Shown: positions 55,502 through 64,000 of the stretch, one piece after another | Layout: each line of letters opens with the position of its first letter | Position numbering within the stretch: position 1 is the stretch's first letter | Source of the DNA: Tetracentron sinense | Taxonomy: Eukaryota > Streptophyta > Magnoliopsida > Trochodendrales > Trochodendraceae | DNA: 64,000 nt | Direction of reading: 5' to 3' | NCBI GenBank assembly: GCA_015143295.1 | Contig: CM026554.1 | Location: forward strand, 27,559,215-27,623,214 | Translations under genes and position numbers: made by a program | Notes under the pieces: generated by a model | Databases searched by the model: none | What the model saw: only the letters and a program-made list of their open reading frames with translations | What the model was told of the DNA's origin: nothing

Positions 55502-56163
55502 TGTAGAGGGGTGTTTTGATTCTTGAAGAAATGGGGTTTACTGCAACCTCAATCTAGCCTAAATCCGATATCCAGACCGTTCTAAATTGAGTTATTTTTG
55601 GGAGAACTGATTCAGAGAACACAAGAAGGAAAAGGGGAAAAAGAAGGAAATGATTCAGAGGGAGAGAAGAAAGAACGATGAAGAAAAGTAGTGACAGAAT
55701 GTTTTTCTTGATGAATCCTTTACTTTCTCTCTTTGTAAATTCTATTTGGAAAATCTGATTGTTTTTGGAAAATCTTCCGGGAACTCGAAAAAGTCTCTCC
55801 CACAACAAGGAGGGGTCACCTCTATTTATAGGTGATTATCAAAATTGTAACTAACTTGTACAGTTGTCATAACCGTTTTTGTAACTGACTTTTAGAGAGA
55901 AAATATTGGATTCCATCAAGATAAAGGCGTTTGTCACCATACCTCCTTTAAGCTTTCATGACCAAAGCTTTCAGATATTTTCTTCAAAGGTTAAAAGCGG
56001 GATTCACAATATCCATCTTTTAACAAATTCTATCTAAGCCCTCCAAACCACAACTCATCATCCTCCCCCAAAAGCAATTGGTAACTACATCGTGAAAGCG
56101 GGTCATACGCTTTCATGGTGTACTGTCCTACTGAGGTAAAATATTAGTGTTCAGACAGCAACA
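55502..56163 (-). repeat. Left LTR of the Tat-lineage element
   Basis: 662 bp, TGTAGAGGGGTG to GACAGCAACA on the + strand. The - strand TATA CCTATAAATAGAGG is at about 55819-55832. On the - strand the bases before the LTR are CTCTAGAGGAG, a weak polypurine tract, which fits this being the 3' LTR of a - strand element. Confidence 0.82.
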
Positions 56164-56231
56164 CTCCTCTAGAGTAATAATCATGATAGTAATAATAATA
56201 ATAACGATGATAATAATCATCTAATAATCAT

Positions 56232-56443
56232 CTCAAGTCCTATAGGGAAATCATAGGTGTTGGACGAAGACACCCTTCCCGTATCTCAGGTCCAATAGGG
56301 AAATCGTAGGTGTTGGACGAAGACACCCTTCCCGTAGCTCAGGTCCAATAGGGAAATCGTAGGTGTTGGACGAAGACATCCTTCCCGTAGCTCAGGTCCA
56401 ATAGGGAAATCGTAGGTGCTGGACACCTGAAAATCTCAACTAA
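56232..56443. repeat. 53-bp tandem array
   Basis: Four units of CTCAGGTCCAATAGGGAAAT, CGTAGGTGTTGGACGAAGAC and ACCCTTCCCGTAG start at 56232, 56285, 56338 and 56391 (exact period 53). It lies just inside the left LTR, the 3'-UTR side if transcription is on the - strand. Confidence 0.92.
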
Positions 56444-56471
56444 TCCTGAAGGATATGTCCATCAGGATCCT

Positions 56472-57701
56472 TTGCCAAATCATAAAGCGAAAGATGTGGT
56501 TGCTATGGTCTGTCATAACTCAGTAATTATGACAGAAAAAGAAATTGAAGAGGAAATTATCCCTAATGATCAGTCGGCAATAGAAACTCTTTCACAGAGT
56601 TCAAAGTTTAAAAACTTCTTTGACCAGATGCATTTCTCAAAAGCGGTAAGAATAGCTGCAACAGCGGCTTTGACGACAGTCGCAGAAGCTCATTCAGAAC
56701 ATTGCTTTCTTGCCTATTCTGCTACAAGAAAGGCAATTCCGGAAATTCAAGATGTGAGTTTCACTGCTGATGATATGAAAGCCTCATCAATAGCTCACAA
56801 CAAGCCTTTGTATGTTACAGCTTTAATAAACTCTATTGAAGCAAAAAGAGCATTGATAGATCCTGGGTCTTCCTTAAACCTTATCCCGTTATCAACAACA
56901 ATAGCAATGAGATTAGATCCTTCAAAGATTTCAAAGCAGCCAATAGAAATATCAGGATTTGGAGGACAGTGCCAGAACACTATTGGCTATGCTACTATTA
57001 ATCTTCAAGTGGGGCCAATAAATTCAGCAATAAGAGTCCATGTTATTGAAGCCAACGTAAGCTATCATATTCTTCTTGGCCGCCCTTGGATCCACAAGTT
57101 CCAGCTAATACCGTCAACATTTCATCAATGTGTTAAAGGGATATACAAAGGAAAAGTCATCAGAATACTAGCAACTGCCACACCATTTGATAAAGCCGAA
57201 GCTCATATTTCAGAAGCATTGTTTTATGATGAGTTGGCTGAAGAAGGCGAAACCGCTTTTGAAATGGCCAAAGGAGTTATGCCACCATCATCCACTATTT
57301 TAACGCCATCAGAAATTTCAAAGGCCTCAAAAAGACCCCGAGACGAAAGTGTGAAAACAGAAATTCTAAGGGGGAATGCTATCAAAGAATCAAGAGCTGG
57401 AGGCTGTAAGAGGGTGATACAACCAGATGGAAAGGTTGTATATATCTTATGACAATCAAAGGAAACTGATTCATCAAAAGAAAATCAGATTCCCATGATA
57501 GATCAAATATTTCAAGCAGAAGAAACAAGTGAAATTGGGGAAGCGCCAAAACAGATGCAGGATGGTGTAAAAGCGGTACAAGAAAATCTTGAAGAAGTAA
57601 ATGTTGCAGAAAATTTATCAGAAAAGCGGCCAGTACTTATCAGTTCTAGGTTGGCCCCAAAAGAAAAAGAAGAATTGGTAAGTTTGCTCAAAGAATACTA
57701 A
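56472..57701 (+). pseudogene. Protease region of the Tat-lineage pol
   Basis: Two frames (56472-57452, 57495-57701) precede the long pol frame. The first has the aspartic protease block ALIDPGSSLNLIPLSTT and HILLGRPWIHKFQLIPSTFH, as seen in Tat elements. Gag should lie before it on this strand but is absent: only the 53-bp array and the LTR remain upstream. The reading is interrupted between this region and RT. Confidence 0.75.
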
Positions 57702-57728
57702 GATATTTTTGCATGGAATTATGAAGAA

Positions 57729-60700
57729 ATGCCAGGGTTAGATCCTACATTGGTCACACATAAATTGAATATTGAGCCAGGATATGTACCAATGAAGCAA
57801 ATGCCAAGAAAATTCAGACCAGATATTGAAGATCAAATCAAAATAGAAGTTGAAAAGCTTCTGAAAGCAGGTTTTATCAAGCCAATTCAACATCCAACTT
57901 GGTTAGCCAATATTATACCAATCAAAAAGAAGAATGGGCAAATCCGTTGCTGTGTTGATTTCAGAGATTTAAACAAGGCATGCCCAAAAGATGAATTTCC
58001 TCTACCCAATATGGACCTATTAGTTGATGCAACAGCAGGTCATGATGCTTTTTCATTCATGGACGGTTACAGTGGTTACAACCAGATCAAGATGGCAGCA
58101 GAAGATGCAGAAAAAACCGCCTTTCGAACACCAATTGGAAACTTTTATTATACAGTTATGCCATTTGGGTTGAGAAATGCCGGGGCGACTTATCAAAGAG
58201 CTATGACAGCCATTTTTCATGATATGTTCCATAATACAGTGGAAGATTATGTGGATGATATTGTTATCAAGTCTCGAAAGCGTTGCAGTCATGTCGAGGA
58301 TCTAAGAAGAGTTTTTCAACGGTGCCGCCATTATCAGTTAAAAATGAATCCGTTAAAATGCGCTTTCAAAGTTTCTGCAGGCAAATTCTTGGGGTTCATC
58401 GTGAATAGACAGGGTATAGATGTTGATCCTACAAAGGCTCAAGCAATTGCATCCATGACAGCCCCAAGCACAGTCAAAGAGTTGAAAAGTTTCTTAGGGA
58501 AGGTATCCTATATAAGGAGATTCATCCCAGGACTGGCAGCTGTCACAGTACCTCTTATGCCACTCCTACGGAAGAACTGTGTATTCAAATGGGAAACAGT
58601 GCATGAAAAAGCTTTCAAACAACTTCAACAAATGATGAGTTCAACAGCAACTATGATGGCACCAATCCCCAAAAAGCCTTTGGTCCTGTATCTGGCTTCA
58701 ACAGAAACCGCTATTGGAGCTCTTCTAGCCCAAGAAGATTTGTCTGGTTGTGAACGACCAATATACTATCTCAGCAGAATTCTCAGAGATGCAGAATTGA
58801 GATACCCTCGGATTGAAAGGAGTTGTTTATCTCTGATCTATGCCTTACAAAAATTTCGTCATTATTTACTATCTCATAAGATTTTTCTGATGACAAAATC
58901 TGATCCAATCAAATATCTCATGTCAAAACCAGTTCTTTCAGGACGAGCAGTTAAATGGCTCCTTTCGTTATCAGAGTTTGATATTACATGCCTTTGCCCT
59001 CGTGCCATCAAAGGACAAGCAGTAGCAGATCTATTGGCAAATTTCCCAGGAAATGATGATTTGATATTAAGAGAAGAACTACCAGGAGAATTCCCTGAAG
59101 CAATGACTATTGAAGCAAAACAGGAATGGTTCATGTATTTTGACGGATCTAAAACTGCAGATTCAGCTGGGGCAGGTATTGTGTTAAAAGCTCCTGGGGG
59201 TGAGGTAATGTCTTTTTCTTTCAAATTGGATTTTCCTTGTTCTAACAATATAGCAGAATATGAAGCTCTTCTCATAGGTTTGTCAATTGCTAAAGAGTTA
59301 AAGGCCAAAAGAATAAATGTAATAGGAGATTCCAATTTGGTAATTAGTCAAATGGAAGGGTCATTCAATGTAAAAGATGTTGGTTTGGCTCCTTACAGAA
59401 CAGCGGTTCAAAGAATAATGACTAATTTTGATAAGATAGAATTCAAATATCAAGAGCGTACAGGGAATCGCCATGCTGATGCACTTGCTACTTTGGCATC
59501 AAAGTTAATATTTGAAGGAGAATCTTCTCAGGTGGTAATTGAAAGGCGTATAATAGCTACACCGCTGATGGAAGAATTATGCGACACAGAATCAGAAGAA
59601 ACAGATTGGAGAGAACCAATTTTGAAGGATGTCTTCTGCCTTCATGATTCAACAGTAGTCCCTACCACAACACTGAAAGTCTTAAAAAATTTCTTGCAGA
59701 TAAATGGGGATCTGTATTTCAAAGGGCCTGAAGGAGTTTTGATGAGATGTGTTGGAGCAAAAGAAGCTAAGAAACAAATGATGCAAATCCACACAAAAAT
59801 ATGTGGGTATAATCCTTCTGTTAGTCTGTATAGGAGGTTACAGCGTTTTGGAATATACTGGCCAACAATGGAGAAAGATGCTGCTATGTTACAGAAAGAA
59901 TGTTCTCAAATATTGTCAGATAAAGAAGAATGTCACTTTACAAATTCTTGGGAAGATTGGAAGAAACCGTACAATGACTACTTCACAGATGGAATAATGC
60001 CTACTGATCAAAAGGAATCCTTCAAGTTTAAGAAGAAAGTTGCCAAATTCTACTTTGACAAAGGAGAATTATTCAGGAAAGGATACAACGGTATTGCTCT
60101 CAAGTGCTTGTCTGGAAAGGAGATCGAAATAGCATTACATGAAGCTCACAGTGGAGATTGTGGTGTTCATCAAGGAAAAAGAAAGCTGTTTCAACACATT
60201 TTGGGGTTGGGATATTATTGGCCTACTATGGAGGCAGATTCACACCTATATGTTCAAAGCTGTCATCAGTGTCAGATAAGAGGAAATGTCATTCATGCAC
60301 CTGCACAATCTCTACGGTATGTCTCTACGCCCTGGCCCTTTCATACTTGGGGGCTAGATTTAATCGGACCTGTTAATCCTCCTGCTGAAGGATATGTTTG
60401 GATACTTGTGGCTACTGAATATTTCACCAAGTGGGTAGAAGCTATACCATTAAGAAAGGCTACAGGTATCATGGTGGCTAAATTTATTAAAGAAAACATC
60501 ATTTGCCGCTTTGGGATACCAAAGGAGGTCATCACTGATAATAGAACGCCTTTCATAAATTCCAATGTAAGAGAGTTACTGGAGAAATATGATATCAAAC
60601 ACAAGAAGTCAACCCCCTATTATCCTAAAGGGAATGGGCAAGCAGAGGCTACTAACAAGACTATTCTGAAGATAATTGGAAAAATGATAGAAGGAGCTCA

Positions 60701-61199
60701 TAAAAAATGGTGTGAAAGACTTCCAACAGCGCTCTGGGCTTACAGAACTTCAGCAAGGACTGCAACAGGTGTTACCCCTTTTTCTTTAGTATATGGGACA
60801 GAAGCTGTTGTGCCTCTAGAAATCAAGATACCATCTACAAGAATTGAAGTATTTGATGGAGAGGAGGCATGCCTCCAAGCTGCTAGATTAGCTCAGCTAG
60901 AAGTTATGGATGAAAAGCGTGAAGCTGTAGCTATAAAGACAAAAGCGTATCAAAAGAGAGTTGCTAAAGCGTATGACAAGGCAGTACGACATAGAATTCT
61001 GAAAGAAGGTGACTTGGTCCTTCGAACAGCTATTCATATCAGGAATGGTACAAAAGTAGCAAAGTTTACTCCTAATTGGGAAGGGCCATTTTTGATAAGG
61101 CAAAGTTTTGACAGCGGTTATTGTCTTTTGTCTACGCCATCTGGTGAAATATTACATGATCCTATCAATGTAAAATGGTTAAAAAAGTACTATGCTTAA
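57729..61199 (+). CDS. Tat-lineage pol: RT, RNase H, second RNase H, integrase (1156 codons)
   Basis: One open frame. RT has CVDFRDLNKACPKDEFPLP and the catalytic YVDD at residues 174-177. The family's first RNase H spans about 300-425. The second, archaeal-type RNase H (MYFDGSKTADSAGAGIVL, NIAEYEALLIGL, GDSNLVISQ) spans about 466-595; the RNase H pair is a mark of the Tat lineage. An H2C2-like repeat lies at about 684-725. Integrase then has its H2C2 at about 802-848 (HEAHSGDCGVHQG, CHQC) and DDE residues in LDLIGPV, VITDNRTPF and GNGQAEATNK. It ends with a GPFLI-type C-terminal domain. The ATG at 57729 is only the first Met of the open stretch; the true product would be a polyprotein. It reads opposite to the element's PBS and TATA box. 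Confidence 0.92.
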   Translation: MPGLDPTLVTHKLNIEPGYVPMKQMPRKFRPDIEDQIKIEVEKLLKAGFIKPIQHPTWLANIIPIKKKNGQIRCCVDFRDLNKACPKDEFPLPNMDLLVDATAGHDAFSFMDGYSGYNQIKMAAEDAEKTAFRTPIGNFYYTVMPFGLRNAGATYQRAMTAIFHDMFHNTVEDYVDDIVIKSRKRCSHVEDLRRVFQRCRHYQLKMNPLKCAFKVSAGKFLGFIVNRQGIDVDPTKAQAIASMTAPSTVKELKSFLGKVSYIRRFIPGLAAVTVPLMPLLRKNCVFKWETVHEKAFKQLQQMMSSTATMMAPIPKKPLVLYLASTETAIGALLAQEDLSGCERPIYYLSRILRDAELRYPRIERSCLSLIYALQKFRHYLLSHKIFLMTKSDPIKYLMSKPVLSGRAVKWLLSLSEFDITCLCPRAIKGQAVADLLANFPGNDDLILREELPGEFPEAMTIEAKQEWFMYFDGSKTADSAGAGIVLKAPGGEVMSFSFKLDFPCSNNIAEYEALLIGLSIAKELKAKRINVIGDSNLVISQMEGSFNVKDVGLAPYRTAVQRIMTNFDKIEFKYQERTGNRHADALATLASKLIFEGESSQVVIERRIIATPLMEELCDTESEETDWREPILKDVFCLHDSTVVPTTTLKVLKNFLQINGDLYFKGPEGVLMRCVGAKEAKKQMMQIHTKICGYNPSVSLYRRLQRFGIYWPTMEKDAAMLQKECSQILSDKEECHFTNSWEDWKKPYNDYFTDGIMPTDQKESFKFKKKVAKFYFDKGELFRKGYNGIALKCLSGKEIEIALHEAHSGDCGVHQGKRKLFQHILGLGYYWPTMEADSHLYVQSCHQCQIRGNVIHAPAQSLRYVSTPWPFHTWGLDLIGPVNPPAEGYVWILVATEYFTKWVEAIPLRKATGIMVAKFIKENIICRFGIPKEVITDNRTPFINSNVRELLEKYDIKHKKSTPYYPKGNGQAEATNKTILKIIGKMIEGAHKKWCERLPTALWAYRTSARTATGVTPFSLVYGTEAVVPLEIKIPSTRIEVFDGEEACLQAARLAQLEVMDEKREAVAIKTKAYQKRVAKAYDKAVRHRILKEGDLVLRTAIHIRNGTKVAKFTPNWEGPFLIRQSFDSGYCLLSTPSGEILHDPINVKWLKKYYA

Positions 61200-61277
61200 T
61201 AAGAAAGGTAACAAAATTTTTTCTTTTGTATTCATATAAAATTTGACAAGAGTTACAAAAGAGTAAAGAAAAAGCTT

Positions 61278-62456
61278 TTACAAAATGTCAGAAGTAAAGC
61301 CTTTCTCATTTAGATATACAAGTCTTTCAGCAGAAGCTTTTAGACGAATATATTCTTCATGATCTGCTTTGATTTCCTCTTGTAGAACTGTCAGACTATC
61401 TTGAGCAGCTTTTATCTTCTTTTCTTTTTCTTCCAGCATGGCATGATGGCGGGCAATCTCTTGACGAATAATATGAATATTATCTTGATCACTTGATATT
61501 GCTTTCTTAATTTCTTCCGCTTTAACAATCTTGCTTGAATAAGAACTTTTCAGCTTAGCAAAATTCTTGGCCTGGAAGAAAGTGATAGACAAAATATTCA
61601 AAAAATCCACCAGCCATTTCACATCAACATTAATGTTCTCAAGTTCTTTCAGCTCTAGTATCCAATCCTCGAAGGTCTTCATCCTCAAGGGCGTAAGATG
61701 AGGCTTGATATCTCTAATGTTCCGAATAATAGAACACACTGTTTCTATACAGCCCGCCCTGATGATAGGGTTCTTCAAAGAACAAGAGGAAGTTATGTCC
61801 TTGTAACGCCTTGCTATTTCTGACCATAAAGGGAGAGAGCTTTCAGATACAGGATAACGCCTTAAGATCTCATCCGAAGAATCAGTTGGTGTCAGCGCAG
61901 TTGAAGTGGAAGGAGTAGTAGCATCTTCACTCACAAAAATCCCCACAAAGGCGGACAATTCCGATGAAGCAGTCTCCATACTGGAACCAATGATTGGAAT
62001 ATCTTCATGAATACTTCTTGGAGCGACTTCAGTTTCAGCATTAATATTCTCCTCCTCAACAATCTGTTCTGAAGAGCCAATGATAACGCTTTCAGTAGAA
62101 GCAATCATTTGAACACTGATGTTCTCAGTTGAAGATATCGGTGTATGAGCGCTTTTGTCAACAAAAGAAGTGTTGTAAAGGGGAGTAGAAGTCTCTGATA
62201 TGATTGCAGGAAGATCTTCAAAAGGCTGCTGCTCAGAGTTCTGAACCACAGAAGAGAAAAACGCTATCTCACTGACCGAAGGAGGTTCTACTTCCACTTC
62301 CATAGGCTGTTCTGAAAATTCAGCTTCAATTGGAGCACGAGTAATATTAACTTCAAAAGTGCTTGTTCCTGGAGCTGTTGTGACATCTCCTTCAACAGTA
62401 ACAAGTCTTGGTATTTCAGCCTGAACGCTTTCAGAAGGGCCTTCAAAATAATACAT
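61278..62456 (-). CDS. Unknown frame with C-terminal coiled coil (392 codons)
   Basis: It follows pol tail to tail, with about 80 bp between stop codons. Residues 1-200 are low complexity, rich in Ser, Thr, Glu and Ile. A more globular block follows (SSLPLWSEIARRYKDITSSC, then LRMKTFEDWILELKELENIN). The last ~100 residues look like a coiled coil (KAISSDQDNIHIIRQEIARH, EEKEKKIKAAQDSL). No known domain recognised. Extra antisense frames between pol and LTR (aORFs) and an ORF1 behind the PBS are both reported for Tat/Ogre elements; this could be either. A candidate splice acceptor CTAACAG lies just upstream (62458-62464), but I could not settle how it connects to the next frame. Confidence 0.6.
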   Translation of the reverse strand: MYYFEGPSESVQAEIPRLVTVEGDVTTAPGTSTFEVNITRAPIEAEFSEQPMEVEVEPPSVSEIAFFSSVVQNSEQQPFEDLPAIISETSTPLYNTSFVDKSAHTPISSTENISVQMIASTESVIIGSSEQIVEEENINAETEVAPRSIHEDIPIIGSSMETASSELSAFVGIFVSEDATTPSTSTALTPTDSSDEILRRYPVSESSLPLWSEIARRYKDITSSCSLKNPIIRAGCIETVCSIIRNIRDIKPHLTPLRMKTFEDWILELKELENINVDVKWLVDFLNILSITFFQAKNFAKLKSSYSSKIVKAEEIKKAISSDQDNIHIIRQEIARHHAMLEEKEKKIKAAQDSLTVLQEEIKADHEEYIRLKASAERLVYLNEKGFTSDIL

Positions 62457-62552
62457 ACTGTTAGAACACTATAATGATTGTAGTAATAAGCATATAAGCA
62501 TGTATATTGATAAAACACTTTTTTTTTTTAAAAAAAAAAAACTGCTACTAAC

Positions 62553-63526
62553 CTATGCTTTCAGAATCATCAATAGCGTCAATCATAAGAGGTGATGAAG
62601 ATTGCGCTGTCCTTTGAAGAAGAAGTGACTTCGCCTTGATAGCTTGCGATCTCATTCTCTTCAAAGATGTTAACGCTTTGGCTATGTCAATAGTTCTTGC
62701 AGGGTTTGCGGTTCTCCGAACACCGGAAGCTTTAGCAGATTGATATTTCTTTTGTGAAAGCGGAGAGGAACTGGGTTCACTCTCAGGCCAAACATTTGCC
62801 AAATTCTCAATTTGTACTCTTGCTTCCGCCGATGGAGGGAAAGGAATATCGGCAACATCATCTTCAGGGATGCTGAGTCCCACTGGAGTAGATGGAGTTC
62901 CAGAGCTTCCTGCACCAACATCCGAAAGCGGTGCTGTATTCTTCTCTTGAGTAACAGAAGCCTCAGTCCTTCCTAACTCATGTTGAGTCTGCAGATTCTG
63001 CTTGCGCACAATCAATGGCTCGTTATCTTCACTATCAGAAGAAGGATCCTGTGACAAATTTAAGAAAAAAAAAATATATAAATATAAGTGAGGAAAAACT
63101 ATACAGATGAGAAATTGAAAAGCGTATGAATAAGAAAAATGTTTTAATTATAAAAGCTTTGCTTACTGATTGGCTCTTTCGCTTCTTAGAGGGAGGAGCC
63201 TTCTTCTTTATTGCAATCTTTTTGATTCTAGGCGCTCTTGGAGTAGCCGCCTTTGGAGCAGTAATAATTGCAGGCTGAGGAGGAGTAATGTTTTCCTCTC
63301 GGATCTCTGAGGAACCTCCACCAGCAGTTTTTGATTTAGGCTTCTTGTGTGGAGAAGCTACCGCTTTCCTTTTCTTGCCTGCACCAGGTGCCTCTTTCAG
63401 ACATTTTTCCTTGTCAATAGCCAAATTAACTGTTTGACTGAGCATTGGCGGACCTTGAACAAAGGCTTTGAAAGTAGCAATGCAAGCTTTCCAGAAAAGC
63501 TGGTAGTTCTTCGTACATCTGCCCAT
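62553..63526 (-). CDS. Unknown basic, low-complexity frames behind the PBS, with a candidate intron
   Basis: The ATG at 63526 lies eight bases after the PBS. The first open part (63526-63167) is Lys-rich, with nuclear-localisation-like KKRKAVASPHKKPKSK and KKKAPPSKKRKSQS. A candidate intron 63166-63049 has GTAAGC at its 5' edge, a T-rich tract and TTTGTCACAG at its 3' edge, and falls between codons. The next part (63048-62553) is acidic, then Ser/Pro-rich (DPSSDSEDNEP...), ending near a GTTAG donor-like site. No domain recognised. The product would be a nuclear, disordered protein if made. Start choice is by first Met only. Confidence 0.55.
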
Positions 63527-63533
63527 CCTGTGC

Positions 63534-63551
63534 TCCCCAGCAGAGTCGCCA
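63534..63551 (-). promoter_or_regulatory. Primer binding site of the Tat-lineage element
   Basis: TGGCGACTCTGCTGGGGA on the - strand, four bases inside the right LTR, identical over 18 nt to the PBS at 11597-11614. This orients reverse transcription as for a - strand RNA. Confidence 0.8.
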
Positions 63552-63555
63552 AAAA

Positions 63556-64000
63556 TGTAGAGGGGTGTTTTGATTCTTGAAGAAATGGGGTTTACTGCAA
63601 CCTCAATCTAGCCTAAATCCGATATCCAGACCGTTCTAAATTGAGTTATTTTTGGGAGAACTGATTCAGAGAACACAAGAAGGAAAAGGGAAAAAAGAAG
63701 GAAATGATTCAGATGGAGAGAAGAAAGAACGATGAAGAAAAGTAGTGACATAATGTTTTTCTTGATGAATCTTTACTTTCTCTCTTTGTAAATTCTATTT
63801 GGAAAATCTGATTGTTTTTGGAAAATCTTCCGGGAACTCGAAAAAGTCTCTCCCACAACAAGGAGGGGTCACCTCTATTTATAGGTGATTATCAAAATTG
63901 TAACTAACTTGTACAGCTGTCATAACCGTTTTTGTAACTGACTTTTAGAGAGAAAATATTGGATTCCATCAAGATAAAGGCGTTTGTCACCATACCTCCT
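63556..64000 (-). repeat. Right LTR of the Tat-lineage element (partial)
   Basis: Matches 55502-55946 almost exactly and is cut by the window end. The - strand TATAAATAGA is at 63874-63883, with transcription directed toward the PBS and the - strand frames. Confidence 0.9.

Larger units (their letters stand above)
55502..64000. mobile_element. Tat-lineage LTR element with opposed coding strands (runs past window end)
   Basis: The left LTR is 55502-56163 and the right LTR starts at 63556 and leaves the window. Over the 444 shared bp I see about four substitutions and one length change, so it is young. The PBS (63534-63551), the TATAAATAGA box in each LTR and a 3'-UTR-like tandem array beside the left LTR all indicate - strand transcription. 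The pol frame (57729-61199) reads on the + strand, and three long frames read on the - strand (63526-61278). No gag core is visible. It lies in the LINE at 55501. The pol frame looks whole over its length. Confidence 0.85.

Noticed and set aside
56164-56200. A + strand primer binding site after the left LTR of the Tat element
   Set aside because: CTCCTCTAGAGTAATAATC matches no tRNA 3' end I know. The only tRNA-like site is the - strand PBS beside the right LTR.
58053-60604. - strand frames inside the pol region
   Set aside because: They are complements of the conserved RT, RNase H and integrase coding sequence.

Overview
The window is nuclear DNA of a seed plant, almost certainly an angiosperm. 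Evidence is a GH17/X8 beta-1,3-glucanase gene of plant type with a GT-AG intron, an initiator-Met-primed Ty3/Gypsy chromovirus, Tat/Ogre-type elements, Copia LTRs, LINEs, and MULE and hAT non-autonomous elements. I cannot name the species. Only one host gene is convincing; nearly all the rest is nested transposon sequence. Region 1-24800: a MULE fossil with an N-terminal MuDR-like segment (about 2054-2643) and an Ulp1/C48 protease segment (about 23117-24130) is split by an old Ty3/Gypsy chromovirus (2629-23116, + strand). That element was itself hit twice. A young Tat-like gag-only element (3054-13785, - strand, 2168-bp LTRs, TSD TTGAG) sits in its 5' LTR, and a solo Copia-like LTR (18799-20307, TSD GAGAT) sits in its integrase region. 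Region 24800-29100: a 5'-truncated Gypsy end with a 2.6-kb LTR, a Copia LTR remnant carrying a small hAT element (TSD CTAGCCAC), a 21-G run, and a foldback MULE-type MITE (TSD ATTTATTCT).

Region 29700-37600: the host gene, a GPI-anchored-type glucan endo-1,3-beta-glucosidase on the - strand, with two coding exons (36542-36211 and 30847-29731, 482 codons) and a 5.4-kb intron. The intron holds a LINE fragment, a separate RNase H-like fragment and a 978-bp hAT element with an 8-bp TSD. Region 37600-42700: intergenic DNA with a MITE, a solo Copia LTR (39387-41413, TSD TATAT) and a long near-perfect inverted repeat (42088-42384).

Region 42700-55500: a pile of solo LTRs. Three copies of one Gypsy-type LTR family (43435-45770; 46309-50756, itself carrying a Copia LTR; 52435-54935) lie in a further broken LTR, beside a partial Copia LTR, and in a LINE. 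Region 55502-64000 (element continues beyond the window): a Tat-lineage element whose PBS, TATA box and 3'-UTR-like tandem array read on the - strand while its long pol frame reads on the + strand. Three long - strand frames of unknown function lie between pol and the PBS.

The observations I would follow first are: (1) copies of one LTR family carry different palindrome 'words' at the same U3 site between conserved flanks; (2) a hairpin, CAG and short PWVEEEY-type reading frame recur in several LTRs; (3) the opposed orientation of pol and of the PBS/promoter in the right-hand Tat element; (4) the gag-only and gag-less Tat elements share one 18-nt PBS.
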